Shown: positions 16,479-24,407 of the stretch, piece by piece
How the letters are laid out: each line of letters opens with the position of its first letter
Position numbering within the stretch: the stretch's first letter is position 1
Assembly (NCBI RefSeq): GCF_014697375.1
Contig: NZ_JACJRS010000046.1
Location: 1 to 46,444 of the forward strand
Direction of reading: 5' to 3'
Length of the DNA stretch: 46,444 nucleotides
DNA from: Phormidium sp. FACHB-1136
GTDB taxonomy: Bacteria > Cyanobacteriota > Cyanobacteriia > Phormidesmidales > Phormidesmidaceae
Translations under genes and position numbers: made by a program
The notes under the pieces: generated by a model
The model's database searches: none
The model's input: only the letters and a program-made list of their open reading frames with translations
Told to the model about the DNA's origin: nothing

Positions 16479-17390
16479 CTAGGTCGGCAATTCGCCCCTC
16501 AACCAGTCCCGCACGATCTCCATAAAGGCGGTGGTGGATTCGTAGGGCAACACATTGCGGCCAGGGATCATTCTTCCGGCGGCGGTGGGGATTTGGCGGA
16601 GATAATCTTCCAGGCGTTGTTGGGGTGGGTCGGTACGGCTGAGGCGGTTGATGCCGGAGGCGGCGTCGCCAAAAATCACCAAGGTGGGGACTGGGATGGC
16701 GGCCATTAAGGCGGTATAGTCCTGCCGCCAAAAGCCCGCCAGGAAGGAGTACACCGCATGGCGTCCGCCTGCATCCTGGGCGTCTTGCTGCAATTGATCC
16801 AGCCATTCCCGGTCGATGTCCTGTTCCTCGGCAAACAGTTGGCGACGGCTAAAGGAGGCTAAAAAGGCCTCTCGACGGGCATAGCGAAAGAAGCCAGACC
16901 CCACCGGACCGCTAAACAACAGATTCCATAGCAGGGTTTGGCGGCGTGGGGAGGTGGGGGTGGTCATGAGTTTCATCCCCGGTGGGCCACTCAGCACTAG
17001 GGATTGGATCAAGCCCTGGGCTTTGGGGTGGGCCATCAACCATAGGCCAATGGGCAAGCAGCCCCCTTGCACCACCAGCACCACGGGCCGCTGCACCACC
17101 TGGGCCAAAAAATGGGCCACCTGATCGGCCCAGTCTTCGGCGTAGTAGGCGACCTTCGGTTTGGAACTGTGACCGCAGCCCAGCAGATCGGGCACATAGA
17201 GGTCGGGGCTGGTTCCCGTTGAGGCCATAGCCTGGGCAAATCTATGCCAAAACCACCCCGCCAGCCCCACCCCAATGGGGTGGATCAGCAGCAGAGGTGG
17301 GGTGTCCTGATCGCCCAGGGCCGGGTAGTGGGTGTAGGCACAGGGGTAAGTTTTCCAGACGTGGTATTGCGGGGGAGGTAAGGCGATCAT
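16479..17390 (-). CDS. Alpha/beta-hydrolase-fold protein with degenerate catalytic triad
   Basis: A 303-residue protein with the alpha/beta-hydrolase layout: oxyanion region LLLIHPIGVGLAGWFWHRF, DLLGCGHSSKP, then strand-elbow VVLVVQGGCLPIGLWLMAHP. The G-x-S-x-G elbow is replaced by Q-G-G-C, so the nucleophile serine is absent. The usual C-terminal 'G-H-L-P-x-E' histidine is replaced in RNVLPYES by Val. The protein may have a binding rather than hydrolytic role, or use another residue. ATG 17390 overlaps the sixA stop (ATGA), so the genes are translationally coupled. A longer frame reaching 17432 lies inside sixA. Confidence 0.82.
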   Translation of the reverse strand: MIALPPPQYHVWKTYPCAYTHYPALGDQDTPPLLLIHPIGVGLAGWFWHRFAQAMASTGTSPDLYVPDLLGCGHSSKPKVAYYAEDWADQVAHFLAQVVQRPVVLVVQGGCLPIGLWLMAHPKAQGLIQSLVLSGPPGMKLMTTPTSPRRQTLLWNLLFSGPVGSGFFRYARREAFLASFSRRQLFAEEQDIDREWLDQLQQDAQDAGGRHAVYSFLAGFWRQDYTALMAAIPVPTLVIFGDAASGINRLSRTDPPQQRLEDYLRQIPTAAGRMIPGRNVLPYESTTAFMEIVRDWLRGELPT

Positions 17391-17896
17391 GGTATCGACA
17401 CAGGGTTGAGCAGTTTGGGGGGCATCAGCCACAGCAGACTACCACGGCCCTGCCCCACCTGCGTCCACTGATCCACCTCGAACGCTAGGCAGGCCATCGC
17501 CGCCGTAGGCATTCGCACCGTGCCACCCCCCATCAGGTACGTCAGGGTATCCGACCAGGTGGGTTCGTGGCCCACCAGCATCAGATTGGCGTAGGCGTCC
17601 GATTGCCGTTGAATCACCGCCAGCACTGTTTCCACCGTCGCTTCATAGAGATCCCCGGTTTCCTGGATAGGGCAAGCCCACTGCCCCGCCGCTGCCGCCA
17701 GTTCTAGGGTGGTTTTGGCCCGCACCGCTGAGGACGTAATGGCCAGATCGGGCACCCGATCTCCCGCCGCCAACCAACGCCCCATGGTTTTTGCGGCCCG
17801 TCGCCCCCGCTCGGCCACGGGACGGTCGTGGTCGCGGTTAAAGCTGGCCTCCCAGTCTGACTTACCGTGGCGGAACAAAATCAGGTTTTTGGACAT
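17387..17896 (-). CDS. sixA: Phosphohistidine phosphatase SixA-like
   Basis: A 169-residue histidine-phosphatase-superfamily protein. The catalytic motif LFRHGKSDW starts at residue 7. A second active-site histidine is in LVGHEPTWSDTL (about 117). The arginine in RGRRAAKTMG and the ITSSAVRAKTTLE segment fit the SixA branch, which removes phosphate from histidine phosphotransfer domains. Its 3' end overlaps the start of the alpha/beta-hydrolase gene by four bases, indicating one transcript. The physiological partner is unknown. Confidence 0.92.
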   Translation of the reverse strand: MSKNLILFRHGKSDWEASFNRDHDRPVAERGRRAAKTMGRWLAAGDRVPDLAITSSAVRAKTTLELAAAAGQWACPIQETGDLYEATVETVLAVIQRQSDAYANLMLVGHEPTWSDTLTYLMGGGTVRMPTAAMACLAFEVDQWTQVGQGRGSLLWLMPPKLLNPVSIP

Positions 17897-17986
17897 AGGT
17901 CATAGGCTACGGGCAAGGGGATCCCCCCGGTCAGGGGAAAATCCAGGCATCGTTTGCAAGGATTAAGGGAGATCGCTTTGGCTTAG

Positions 17987-18562
17987 TTAGGGCTGCGGTT
18001 GTAGAATAACCACCTGGATTTCAATATCGTTAAAGTCGTCAAGGCTTTCCTGATCTTCAAAACCCAGTTCATAGAGATTACCGTTGGCATAGCGGGTACG
18101 CTGCACCTTCAGTCCAAAGGCATCCTGCCACTCTTGGCTTCCCCTAGAGCGGTGATCGCCATCAAAATAGTAGGTGGAAATCCCCGTTGTGGCTGGAAAC
18201 ATAAACCAGCCCGTCGGATCATTGGAGAGTAACTCCTGGCGGCGGGCACTGTCGGGGGGGAGTTGATTTTGGGGTCGGGGGCCAGCATTTTCCTGGTAAA
18301 CCCGTAGCCGCTGCCGAAAGAGGGCATCGCCGCCAGAAATTCGATACCAAACCTGGTGGGCCGAAGCCGTATCCGTCGTGAACACGGAATAGGCACTCGC
18401 GCCCGCCATAAACACAGGCTCGTACCCTTGGACAATATTTCGCAGGGGGGGAGAATTAGGGTTGGGGGTTTGGGCTGGAGCCTGGGTGGCGAAGGGAATA
18501 GCCATCAACAAGGCTGTAATGACTACGACCACCGCACGATAAAAAATGGTACGCCGCTTCAT
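17987..18562 (-). CDS. Exported protein of unknown function
   Basis: A 191-residue protein with a clear Sec signal peptide: basic MKRR, hydrophobic AVVVVITALLMAIPF, and a probable cleavage after the alanines near residue 30 (TQAPAQT). The mature part is compact and rich in aromatic residues and Arg. It has segments such as HQVWYRISGGDALFRQRLRV and an acidic LGFEDQESLDDFNDIEIQVV end. No cysteines, repeats or known domain are recognised. It lies 199 bp beyond the ccmO stop in the same direction and probably has its own promoter, so it is not obviously part of the carboxysome operon. Confidence 0.72.
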   Translation of the reverse strand: MKRRTIFYRAVVVVITALLMAIPFATQAPAQTPNPNSPPLRNIVQGYEPVFMAGASAYSVFTTDTASAHQVWYRISGGDALFRQRLRVYQENAGPRPQNQLPPDSARRQELLSNDPTGWFMFPATTGISTYYFDGDHRSRGSQEWQDAFGLKVQRTRYANGNLYELGFEDQESLDDFNDIEIQVVILQPQP

Positions 18563-18761
18563 GGGGCTGACCTATTCAGGAAATTGCCCCAAGAATACCG
18601 CAGATCTTCGGGATGCGCTCCCCACATTACGCTTGGTAACTGTCCTGTCCCTGGGGAGTGCCATAGGAGAAAGATGCCACTCTGGGACAACGCTGTTGGG
18701 TAACACAGGCCTTGCCAATCACACAGCGCTTGACGACAGCAGCAACTGTTCCTTGGCTTGG

Positions 18762-19625
18762 TTAAAGCTCTTCGTCGGCCAGTTCGCGTTCTAGCTCTAG
18801 GCTGAGAGGTTGAGCTAGTTCTTCGTTGGCAGTAGCTTCCAGGGCTAGGGGCTCGGCAACCGCCTCCTCCTGCTTGGCCTCCAAGTTGATGGGTAGACGC
18901 AGGGGTTGTTCTTCCTCCAGTTCTACCTGGGGCAGGGAGTCGGCCAAATCGTCCAAGGGCCGAGGAATCACCATCACCGCATGGAGTTCGCCAATGCGTT
19001 CGGCTTCGTGCATCCCAGCCTCGATGGCAATGGCCACGTTGGGCAAGGAACCACGAATCAAAATCGTACATAGCCCGTCGCCAATGGTTTCGTGGGAAAT
19101 CAGCTCCACATCGGCGGATTTGGTCATGGCATCGGCAGCGCCCACCATGGCCGGAAAGCCCCGTGTTTCCAATAACCCAATAGCCTGACTGCCCAGCCGA
19201 CTTTTCCCTTCCCGCCGCAGTTGCTCCCACCGGGCACAGATGGGCAGCACTGCCTCCAGATTGGGCAACGGGCGAGGAATCAGGCTGGAGGATGCCGTTT
19301 GGCCCGCCTCTTCCACCGCTTCGACGCCCGCCGATACTGCCATCCGCACGTTGGCCACGCCGCCCCGCACAATGGCCGTACACAGCCCGCTCCCGGTTTT
19401 TTCGTAGCCGACCAGGTACACATCAGCGGCCTTCAGCATGGCATCCGCCGCCTTCACCACCACCGGAAATCCCGCCGCCGACACCATCCCCAGGGCCGAA
19501 CCACGATATTTCTCAAACCGACTTTTGGCCTCCGACTGGCCCGCTGGAGGGGTGGCCAGATTTAGCTTGGCCTTGGTGGCCAATTTCAAATCTTGTTTGG
19601 AGGCTAATTTACCGTCGGCTTGCAT
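18762..19625 (-). CDS. ccmO: Carboxysome shell protein CcmO (tandem BMC domains)
   Basis: A 287-residue protein with two bacterial microcompartment domains, at about 45-125 and 140-225. Both show the typical 'G...E..GFPA.V.AADAM.K.A.V.L...E..G.GL..' pattern. Such double-domain proteins form trimers that resemble BMC hexamers and sit in the shell facets. The C-terminal 60 residues are a Glu/Leu-rich extension. CcmO is needed to close the shell around the Rubisco core. It is the last gene of the leftward ccm operon, 36 bp after ccmN. Confidence 0.95.
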   Translation of the reverse strand: MQADGKLASKQDLKLATKAKLNLATPPAGQSEAKSRFEKYRGSALGMVSAAGFPVVVKAADAMLKAADVYLVGYEKTGSGLCTAIVRGGVANVRMAVSAGVEAVEEAGQTASSSLIPRPLPNLEAVLPICARWEQLRREGKSRLGSQAIGLLETRGFPAMVGAADAMTKSADVELISHETIGDGLCTILIRGSLPNVAIAIEAGMHEAERIGELHAVMVIPRPLDDLADSLPQVELEEEQPLRLPINLEAKQEEAVAEPLALEATANEELAQPLSLELERELADEEL

Positions 19626-19661
19626 AGAGCGCCTCTAGGGGATGGTATCCGTAACTCCATT

Positions 19662-20480
19662 CTAAGGCTTGTCTTCGGGAGACACACCCCCAGAAGTGTC
19701 GCCATTATCTAGAACCCCTAGGGGTTGCCGATGGGGAAACAGTTTGGCTAATAAGTCCTGCACCTGTTTTTGACCGTGGGCGGGTGGACGGGTGCCATTC
19801 GTCGTACTGGGTGAATCGGCCTGTTCGGACTCTAAAGCTTCTCCCGTCACCGCATCGGTTTCGGCGTCATTATGCGGGGACTGAGAGCCAGCGTCAGCCG
19901 GATTTTCTGGCCAATCTTCGGGGAGAGCTGCTTGAACCAAGGTCTCTTGAACCAAGGTCTCTTGAACCAAAGTCTCTTGAACAAACGTTTCTTGAATGAA
20001 GATTTCTTGAGAGGACGCCTCTTGGGAGGGCACCTCTTGAACAAAAGCGTCTTGCTTGAATGCGGCTTGAACAAATACCGCTTGCTCAAACTCCGCTGGA
20101 TTAGGAGTCGTTCCGTTCCGAGACGACTGGCTGGGATCGCCCAGGAGCGACTTAGGCGGCACCACCTGGTTGGATAGGATAGCAGGGTTAATTAAGGTAC
20201 TCTCTGCGCCAATGCAAGCGTTTTGGCCGATACGTCCTGTGCCAAAAACTAGCACACCACTGCCGAGGACAACTCCCGGCTCAATCACCAGATCCCCTCG
20301 GACAGCCTGGATAATCACGCCGCTGCCGACGCACACCCCAGGGGCCAACACCAGCCGACACCCCGGAGCCGCATCCAGCACAACCCCATCAGCAAGGGCC
20401 ACGCCCTCGGCTACCTCAACCTGTCCCTCCACAGCAGGAGCGTCAGAATTGGCAATCGCCGTTGGCAGTGGCCCTATCAT
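19662..20480 (-). CDS. ccmN: Carboxysome assembly protein CcmN
   Basis: A 272-residue adaptor linking the CcmM-Rubisco core to the shell. Residues about 20-120 are a left-handed beta-helix built from hexapeptide repeats (VALADGVVLDA, APGVCVGSGVIIQ, EPGVVLGSGVLVFG, IGQNACIGAESTLI). The C-terminus has the amphipathic encapsulation helix QVQDLLAKLFPHR (about 240-252) that binds shell protein CcmK. Here it is followed by a 20-residue acidic tail. The linker between them holds about ten five-residue units of the form (F/L)(V/I)QE(T/A). These come from a 15-bp repeat that is nearly identical over 19930-19980. Linker length differs widely among CcmNs, but such a regular repeat is unusual. Confidence 0.93.
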   Translation of the reverse strand: MIGPLPTAIANSDAPAVEGQVEVAEGVALADGVVLDAAPGCRLVLAPGVCVGSGVIIQAVRGDLVIEPGVVLGSGVLVFGTGRIGQNACIGAESTLINPAILSNQVVPPKSLLGDPSQSSRNGTTPNPAEFEQAVFVQAAFKQDAFVQEVPSQEASSQEIFIQETFVQETLVQETLVQETLVQAALPEDWPENPADAGSQSPHNDAETDAVTGEALESEQADSPSTTNGTRPPAHGQKQVQDLLAKLFPHRQPLGVLDNGDTSGGVSPEDKP

Positions 20481-20511
20481 TGGCTATCCGTATTCCTAGA
20501 ATCGCCCCAAC

Positions 20512-22464
20512 CTAGGGGCGCTGGATGGTGACTTCTGCGGCCCGACGCTTGGCCTTGGGATCCACGGCGACCAGACGCACGTACTCGCCTTGGTGTGTCC
20601 GCAGTTGGCCATCAATCGCCGACAGCAGATCCGACACGCGGCTCCCTTCCAGGGTGGCGCAGGTCTTCCAGACGTTGCTGCGGTAGCGACGCTGGTCAGC
20701 AGCCTCCAGGCTGAGACGATAGCCTTGGTTCACAAACTGGTTTACCTGCTGCGCCACGTCTTGGCTCAGCCCTTGACCACCGCCACGGCTGACAGGGGCA
20801 GGAGCAGAGGCTTGGGGTGCAGAGTAGGACGCCACCGGGACGCTGGGGCCAGAGGCAGGAGCGGCTCCAGGGCGTTGCACAGTCACTTCAGGGCCACGGC
20901 GCTTGGCTTTGGGGTCAATGCCGAAGATACGGACATACTCGTTGGGGTAGGCCGCCATGCACTGGGACACCGCCGCCAGCACATCGCCCTCACGGTTGGA
21001 GGTGATGGGGGCGCAGGTTTGCCACACACCGCTGCGATAGCGACGGGTATCGGCGTGCTCTGCACCAATGTGGTAGCCTTGGCTGATCAGTTGGCGTACT
21101 TGTTGGGCGAGGTCGCCGCTGAGGTTCACAGAGCCACCGGAAGCCGGACGCTGACCCACGGAACGGCCAAAGCCTGTCCCGGCGGGAACCGAGGCTCCAC
21201 CCACGGGCTTACCATCGGGACGCTGAATGGTGATGGGCGCAATCCGCTGGTTGGCGCGGGGATCAATGCCGAACAGCCGGACGTATTCCCCGGCGTGGTC
21301 GGCCAAACAAGCCTCTAGGGCAGCAATTACGTCACCCTCGCGGTTGGAGGTGATGGGGGTGCAGGTTTGCCACACACCGCTGCGGTAACGGCGGCCATCG
21401 GCGTGTTCGGTGCCGATGCGGTAGCCCTGGTTAAGGAACTGACGCACCTGCTGCACCACCTCAGCAGACAAAGAACCCGATGTCGCCACCGCCGCCGGAC
21501 GATAGGCCTGGCTGGCCCCACTGGACACCGCAGGTACGGAACCGCTGACCTCAACCGCCTTACCATCGGGCCGCTGAATCGTCACCGGGGCCACCCGCTG
21601 CTTGGCTTTGGGGTCGATGCCAAACATCCGCACATACTCGCCCCGGTGTTCTGCCAGACAGGCTTCAAGGGCGGCAAAGGCTTCCCCTTCGCGGGTGGCC
21701 TGGATGGGGCTACAGGTTTGCCACACACCACTGCGGTAGCGGCGATTATCGGCGTGCTCGGTGCCAATGCGCAGACCTTGGGCCAAATATTGGCGCACCC
21801 GCTGCACAACGTCGGGGGAAAGCTGTTGAGTTTGCATAGTACCTAATCCATCGCGTTCGTTTAAGTTGGAGCCAGCTACGTTAGGGCTAGCCACGGTTGG
21901 CTGAGCCGATAAAGCATTTAGGTCAGCGGGGGCGGGGCCATAGCCGAGTAATTCCCTCACCAGGGCCAGATCTTGAGGACTCACGTCCGGCAACCCATCG
22001 GCCTGACTTTGGCGGGTGATCACCGATCCTGACGGCACCAGCTTGCCGGGGGGCACCTCCACATCCTGCACCAGGGCGTGCATCATCACAATGCTGTTGG
22101 CCCCTAGGCGGGCATTAAAAAGGGTGGAGCGAAACCCGATGAAAACGTTGTCGCCGATGTAGGCGGGGCCTTGGATGATGACTCGGTGGGTGAGGGTGGC
22201 CCCTTGGCCAATCCAGACGGTGTAGGGCCGCTGATCATCACCGAGAACCCTGGCCTGCCCCAGACCATTAATCGTTACCCCTTCCTGGATAACTGTGCGA
22301 GAACCCACGACGCAGGTTGCCCCCACCTGAGCCCGCAAAGCCGCGCTGGGGGCAATAACCACCCCCTGGCCTAGGCGCACATCACCTACGGACTCAAACC
22401 TGGAGAAAGCTCCCTCAGGAGTGGCATCCGACACACGGGACGCCGCCAGCGTGCTGACCGTCAT
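20512..22464 (-). CDS. ccmM: Carboxysome scaffold protein CcmM (gamma-CA-like plus four Rubisco SSU-like domains)
   Basis: A 650-residue protein from ATG 22464, which has GGAG nine bases upstream. Residues about 10-195 are the gamma-carbonic-anhydrase beta-helix. Four small-subunit-like modules follow, each starting 'LS.D...QV.Q...QGY' and ending 'FGIDPKAK...VTIQRP', separated by Pro/Ala/Ser linkers; they cross-link Rubisco. Modules 1-3 have two cysteines (WQTC and a second near LEACL or SQCM); module 4 keeps only WKTC. In the CA domain the zinc ligands read Asn (VTINGLG), His (LTHRV) and Gln (VIIQG) instead of three histidines, so CA activity is probably lost. ATG 21837, just before module 1, could start the short M35-type form (about 441 residues). 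Confidence 0.96.
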   Translation of the reverse strand: MTVSTLAASRVSDATPEGAFSRFESVGDVRLGQGVVIAPSAALRAQVGATCVVGSRTVIQEGVTINGLGQARVLGDDQRPYTVWIGQGATLTHRVIIQGPAYIGDNVFIGFRSTLFNARLGANSIVMMHALVQDVEVPPGKLVPSGSVITRQSQADGLPDVSPQDLALVRELLGYGPAPADLNALSAQPTVASPNVAGSNLNERDGLGTMQTQQLSPDVVQRVRQYLAQGLRIGTEHADNRRYRSGVWQTCSPIQATREGEAFAALEACLAEHRGEYVRMFGIDPKAKQRVAPVTIQRPDGKAVEVSGSVPAVSSGASQAYRPAAVATSGSLSAEVVQQVRQFLNQGYRIGTEHADGRRYRSGVWQTCTPITSNREGDVIAALEACLADHAGEYVRLFGIDPRANQRIAPITIQRPDGKPVGGASVPAGTGFGRSVGQRPASGGSVNLSGDLAQQVRQLISQGYHIGAEHADTRRYRSGVWQTCAPITSNREGDVLAAVSQCMAAYPNEYVRIFGIDPKAKRRGPEVTVQRPGAAPASGPSVPVASYSAPQASAPAPVSRGGGQGLSQDVAQQVNQFVNQGYRLSLEAADQRRYRSNVWKTCATLEGSRVSDLLSAIDGQLRTHQGEYVRLVAVDPKAKRRAAEVTIQRP

Positions 22465-22577
22465 GATCCAAGTCTCCAAAAAAATCAGCGCCCTTACCCA
22501 GGAACCCATTAGCCCGGATAGGCAATGTCCAGAGCGGTTCCCCAACCCTGGACGGTGCCGTAGCCGCTTGGCTATCC

Positions 22578-22880
22578 CTAGCTGAAGTCGTGCCGTTTGT
22601 CGTAGAGGGCACCGCTATCGAGGCTCACCGTGTCTACAATGGCGATCACCGCTGCATCCACCGGACGCCCTTCATAGCCAGGATGTTGGCGGGCACCGCT
22701 GCCCTGGGTAATCAACACCCATTCGCCTGTGCCTGCGCCCACCACGTCTGCCGCCACGGTGTAATCCGGGAGTAGATCCCCCGTTTCGCTGATGAGCTGC
22801 ACCAGCAAAAACTTTACCCCGCTGAGGCTAGGTTCTTTGCAGGTGCTAACCACCGTGCCACGCACCTTAGCCAAGAGCAT
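22578..22880 (-). CDS. ccmL: Carboxysome vertex protein CcmL
   Basis: A 100-residue protein of the CcmL/EutN family, whose pentamers close the twelve vertices of the icosahedral shell. Family features are the MLLAKVRGTVVSTCKEPSL start, KFLLVQLI, the AADVVGAGTGEWVLITQGSG segment and the AAVIAIVDTVS strand. Length is normal for the family (about 100). It sits 7 bp after ccmK1 and 113 bp before the ccmM start, inside the ccm operon. Confidence 0.97.
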   Translation of the reverse strand: MLLAKVRGTVVSTCKEPSLSGVKFLLVQLISETGDLLPDYTVAADVVGAGTGEWVLITQGSGARQHPGYEGRPVDAAVIAIVDTVSLDSGALYDKRHDFS

Positions 22881-22887
22881 GGCTTAC

Positions 22888-23226
22888 CTATCTGCCGTAG
22901 GGACGAATGCCGCTGACGCTCTCACGGAACTGTTCCACCGCTTCGGTGTAGCGAATGGGCAGCACGAACTCTAGGTTTTCGTGGGGGCGGGCGATGATGT
23001 GGGTGGACAGCACTTGGCCACCGTTCACGCGCTTAACATTTTCAATACCAGCGGCCACAGAGGCTTGCACCTCAGACACGTCGCCGCGCACGATGACGGT
23101 GACACGACCGCTACCAATTTTTTCGTAGCCCACCAGGGTGACGCGAGCGGCCTTCACCATCGCATCAGCGGCTTCCACCACGGCGGGGAAACCCAGCGTT
23201 TCTACCATACCAACTGCAATTGCCAT
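22888..23226 (-). CDS. ccmK1: Carboxysome shell hexamer protein CcmK1
   Basis: A 112-residue single-BMC-domain protein forming the hexagonal facet tiles. The pattern [39 protein letters not shown] and [20 protein letters not shown] is nearly identical to the paralogue at 23397, differing mainly near residues 60-70. The positively charged pore segment KIGSG, thought to admit bicarbonate and RuBP, is intact. The tail [11 protein letters not shown] is longer than in the upstream paralogue, which is why this one is named K1. The two are 170 bp apart and probably arose by tandem duplication. Confidence 0.93.
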   Translation of the reverse strand: MAIAVGMVETLGFPAVVEAADAMVKAARVTLVGYEKIGSGRVTVIVRGDVSEVQASVAAGIENVKRVNGGQVLSTHIIARPHENLEFVLPIRYTEAVEQFRESVSGIRPYGR

Positions 23227-23396
23227 GCTTGTAAGCCCTTCCTTAAGCTTGTATTGTTTACTGGCTGTGTGCGTAACCTACGTAGTCCTGGGCCAAACAC
23301 CTTTGGACACACGTTCATTTCAGAAGGAAAGCCGTTCACACCGTTCTGAACTGCCGTTACAGAACTGGGGCGAAGGCCCATCAAGCTAGTCTTGAC

Positions 23397-23705
23397 CTAG
23401 CTTCGGAACTGCTCCACAGCCTCGGTGTAGCGAATGGGCAAGACAAACTCAAGGTTTTCGTGGGGACGAGCAATGATGTGGGTAGACAGCACTTCGCCAC
23501 CGTTGACGCGCTTGGCGGATTCCACCCCAGCGGACACGGAAGCCTGTACTTCGGACACATCGCCGCGCACGATCACGGTCACGCGACCGCTACCAATTTT
23601 CTCGTAGCCCACCAGGGTTACACGGGCGGCTTTCACCATGGCGTCCGCCGCTTCCACGACAGCCGGAAAACCCAGGGTTTCAATCATTCCAACAGCAATT
23701 GGCAT
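23397..23705 (-). CDS. ccmK2: Carboxysome shell hexamer protein CcmK2
   Basis: A 102-residue single-BMC-domain shell protein and first gene of the operon. It has [20 protein letters not shown], the pore loop KIGSG and ends [11 protein letters not shown], the usual short CcmK2 tail. AAGGAG lies close upstream of its ATG (minus strand, about 23712-23717). It is followed by ccmK1, L, M, N and O, all leftward. The promoter is proposed at 23858-23886, leaving an mRNA leader of about 150 bases. Confidence 0.94.
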   Translation of the reverse strand: MPIAVGMIETLGFPAVVEAADAMVKAARVTLVGYEKIGSGRVTVIVRGDVSEVQASVSAGVESAKRVNGGEVLSTHIIARPHENLEFVLPIRYTEAVEQFRS

Positions 23706-23857
23706 TGTCGTAATCTCCTTGTTAAATCTAGGTCTGACCTACCCATCCGTAGCTCAGCGATTTGCAGGCACGATAAGCAATCCCGAAATCACAAGAAACG
23801 GGACTTGTCCAGTGCGGTAAAGGCGAAAAGACCTGATTTCTCTTTGATGACAACCTA

Positions 23858-23886
23858 AGCATAGGTGTCGATTGACACTTTTGCAA
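23858..23886 (-). promoter_or_regulatory. Candidate ccm operon promoter with palindromic spacer
   Basis: On the minus strand, TTGCAA (23886-23881) and TATGCT (23863-23858) are separated by exactly 17 bp and fit a sigma-70-type promoter. The spacer contains the perfect palindrome GTGTC-N4-GACAC (23865-23878), a natural position for a repressor. The predicted start would lie about 150 bases upstream of ccmK2. Confidence 0.4.
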
Positions 23887-23893
23887 TATAAGC

Positions 23894-23918
23894 CTCAATG
23901 ATTGTTGCTAATGTTGAG
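23894..23918. promoter_or_regulatory. Candidate LysR-type operator (CTCAA-N15-TTGAG)
   Basis: CTCAA (23894-23898) and TTGAG (23914-23918) form an interrupted dyad with 15 bases between, centred about 20 bp upstream of the proposed ccm -35 box. That is where a LysR-type activator would sit. CCM genes are commonly controlled by the LysR regulators NdhR/CcmR and CmpR. The dyad does not exactly match their published consensus, so this is only a candidate. The shared 23706-24407 region holds no gene. Confidence 0.3.
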
Positions 23919-24212
23919 TATTATTAAACCTTATCCTCAAAACCTTGCAGGATGGGGGGTTGACGTCCATGGGTTAGGTGAGTCCTCACCACCATTACAG
24001 GTCTTCCGCTAACGCCAGTGGGGCATCCCAATCAGACCTAGAACGGCAACCATCGAGATTGCCATGTCAAAGAATTATCTTGCGTTTTGATTGACTGGAA
24101 TCTATTGTCTGTGGCGTCAGGCGTTATCTCAGTGGGGCTTCCCGAATCGGGTAGGATGATGGCTAATAGGTGGTGGCGCAGTCCCTCTGTTCCCGTTTCA
24201 CAACGGATCAGG

Positions 24213-24249
24213 TACTGGTGATCAAGGGGCTAAATCAGCCCTTCCAGTA
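24213..24249 (+). other. Stable hairpin in the ndhF leader region
   Basis: TACTGG (24213-24218) pairs with CCAGTA (24244-24249). An inner stem AAGGGGCT/AGCCCTT with one bulged G lies inside. No T-run follows, so it is not a simple terminator. It lies about 160 bases before the ndhF ATG and may be part of its mRNA leader. Confidence 0.35.
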
Positions 24250-24407
24250 TGGCCCTATTTACATATCTTAATGGTGCAATGGCCGCGAATTCGTCAGGCT
24301 GGAAGGGATAGGTCTGCGGTGACGGCCACTTTTTCCAGATTGGCAGCAACGCTGGAAAAGGGTGGGTAGCCTGTCGCAGATTTTTTAGACGAGGTAGTGA
24401 CAGACTT

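Noticed and set aside
19872..20177. Plus-strand 101-residue frame with repeated NQGLL/LNQ units as a pentapeptide-repeat protein
   Set aside because: It is the antisense reading of the ccmN linker repeat, and ccmN is unmistakable on the other strand.
20590..21846. Long plus-strand frames opposite ccmM (e.g. 242 and 159 residues)
   Set aside because: Shadows of the repeated SSU-like modules on the other strand; low-complexity His/Gly/Arg-rich translations without family similarity.
23865..23880. TTGACA-like box close to TATAAG on the plus strand, as an ndhF promoter
   Set aside because: Only about 9 bp separate the two boxes, far too few, and they lie more than 500 bp from the ndhF start.
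24083..24112. TTGCGT-17-TATTGT as an ndhF promoter
   Set aside because: Weak match to consensus and a leader of about 300 bases; no support beyond spacing.
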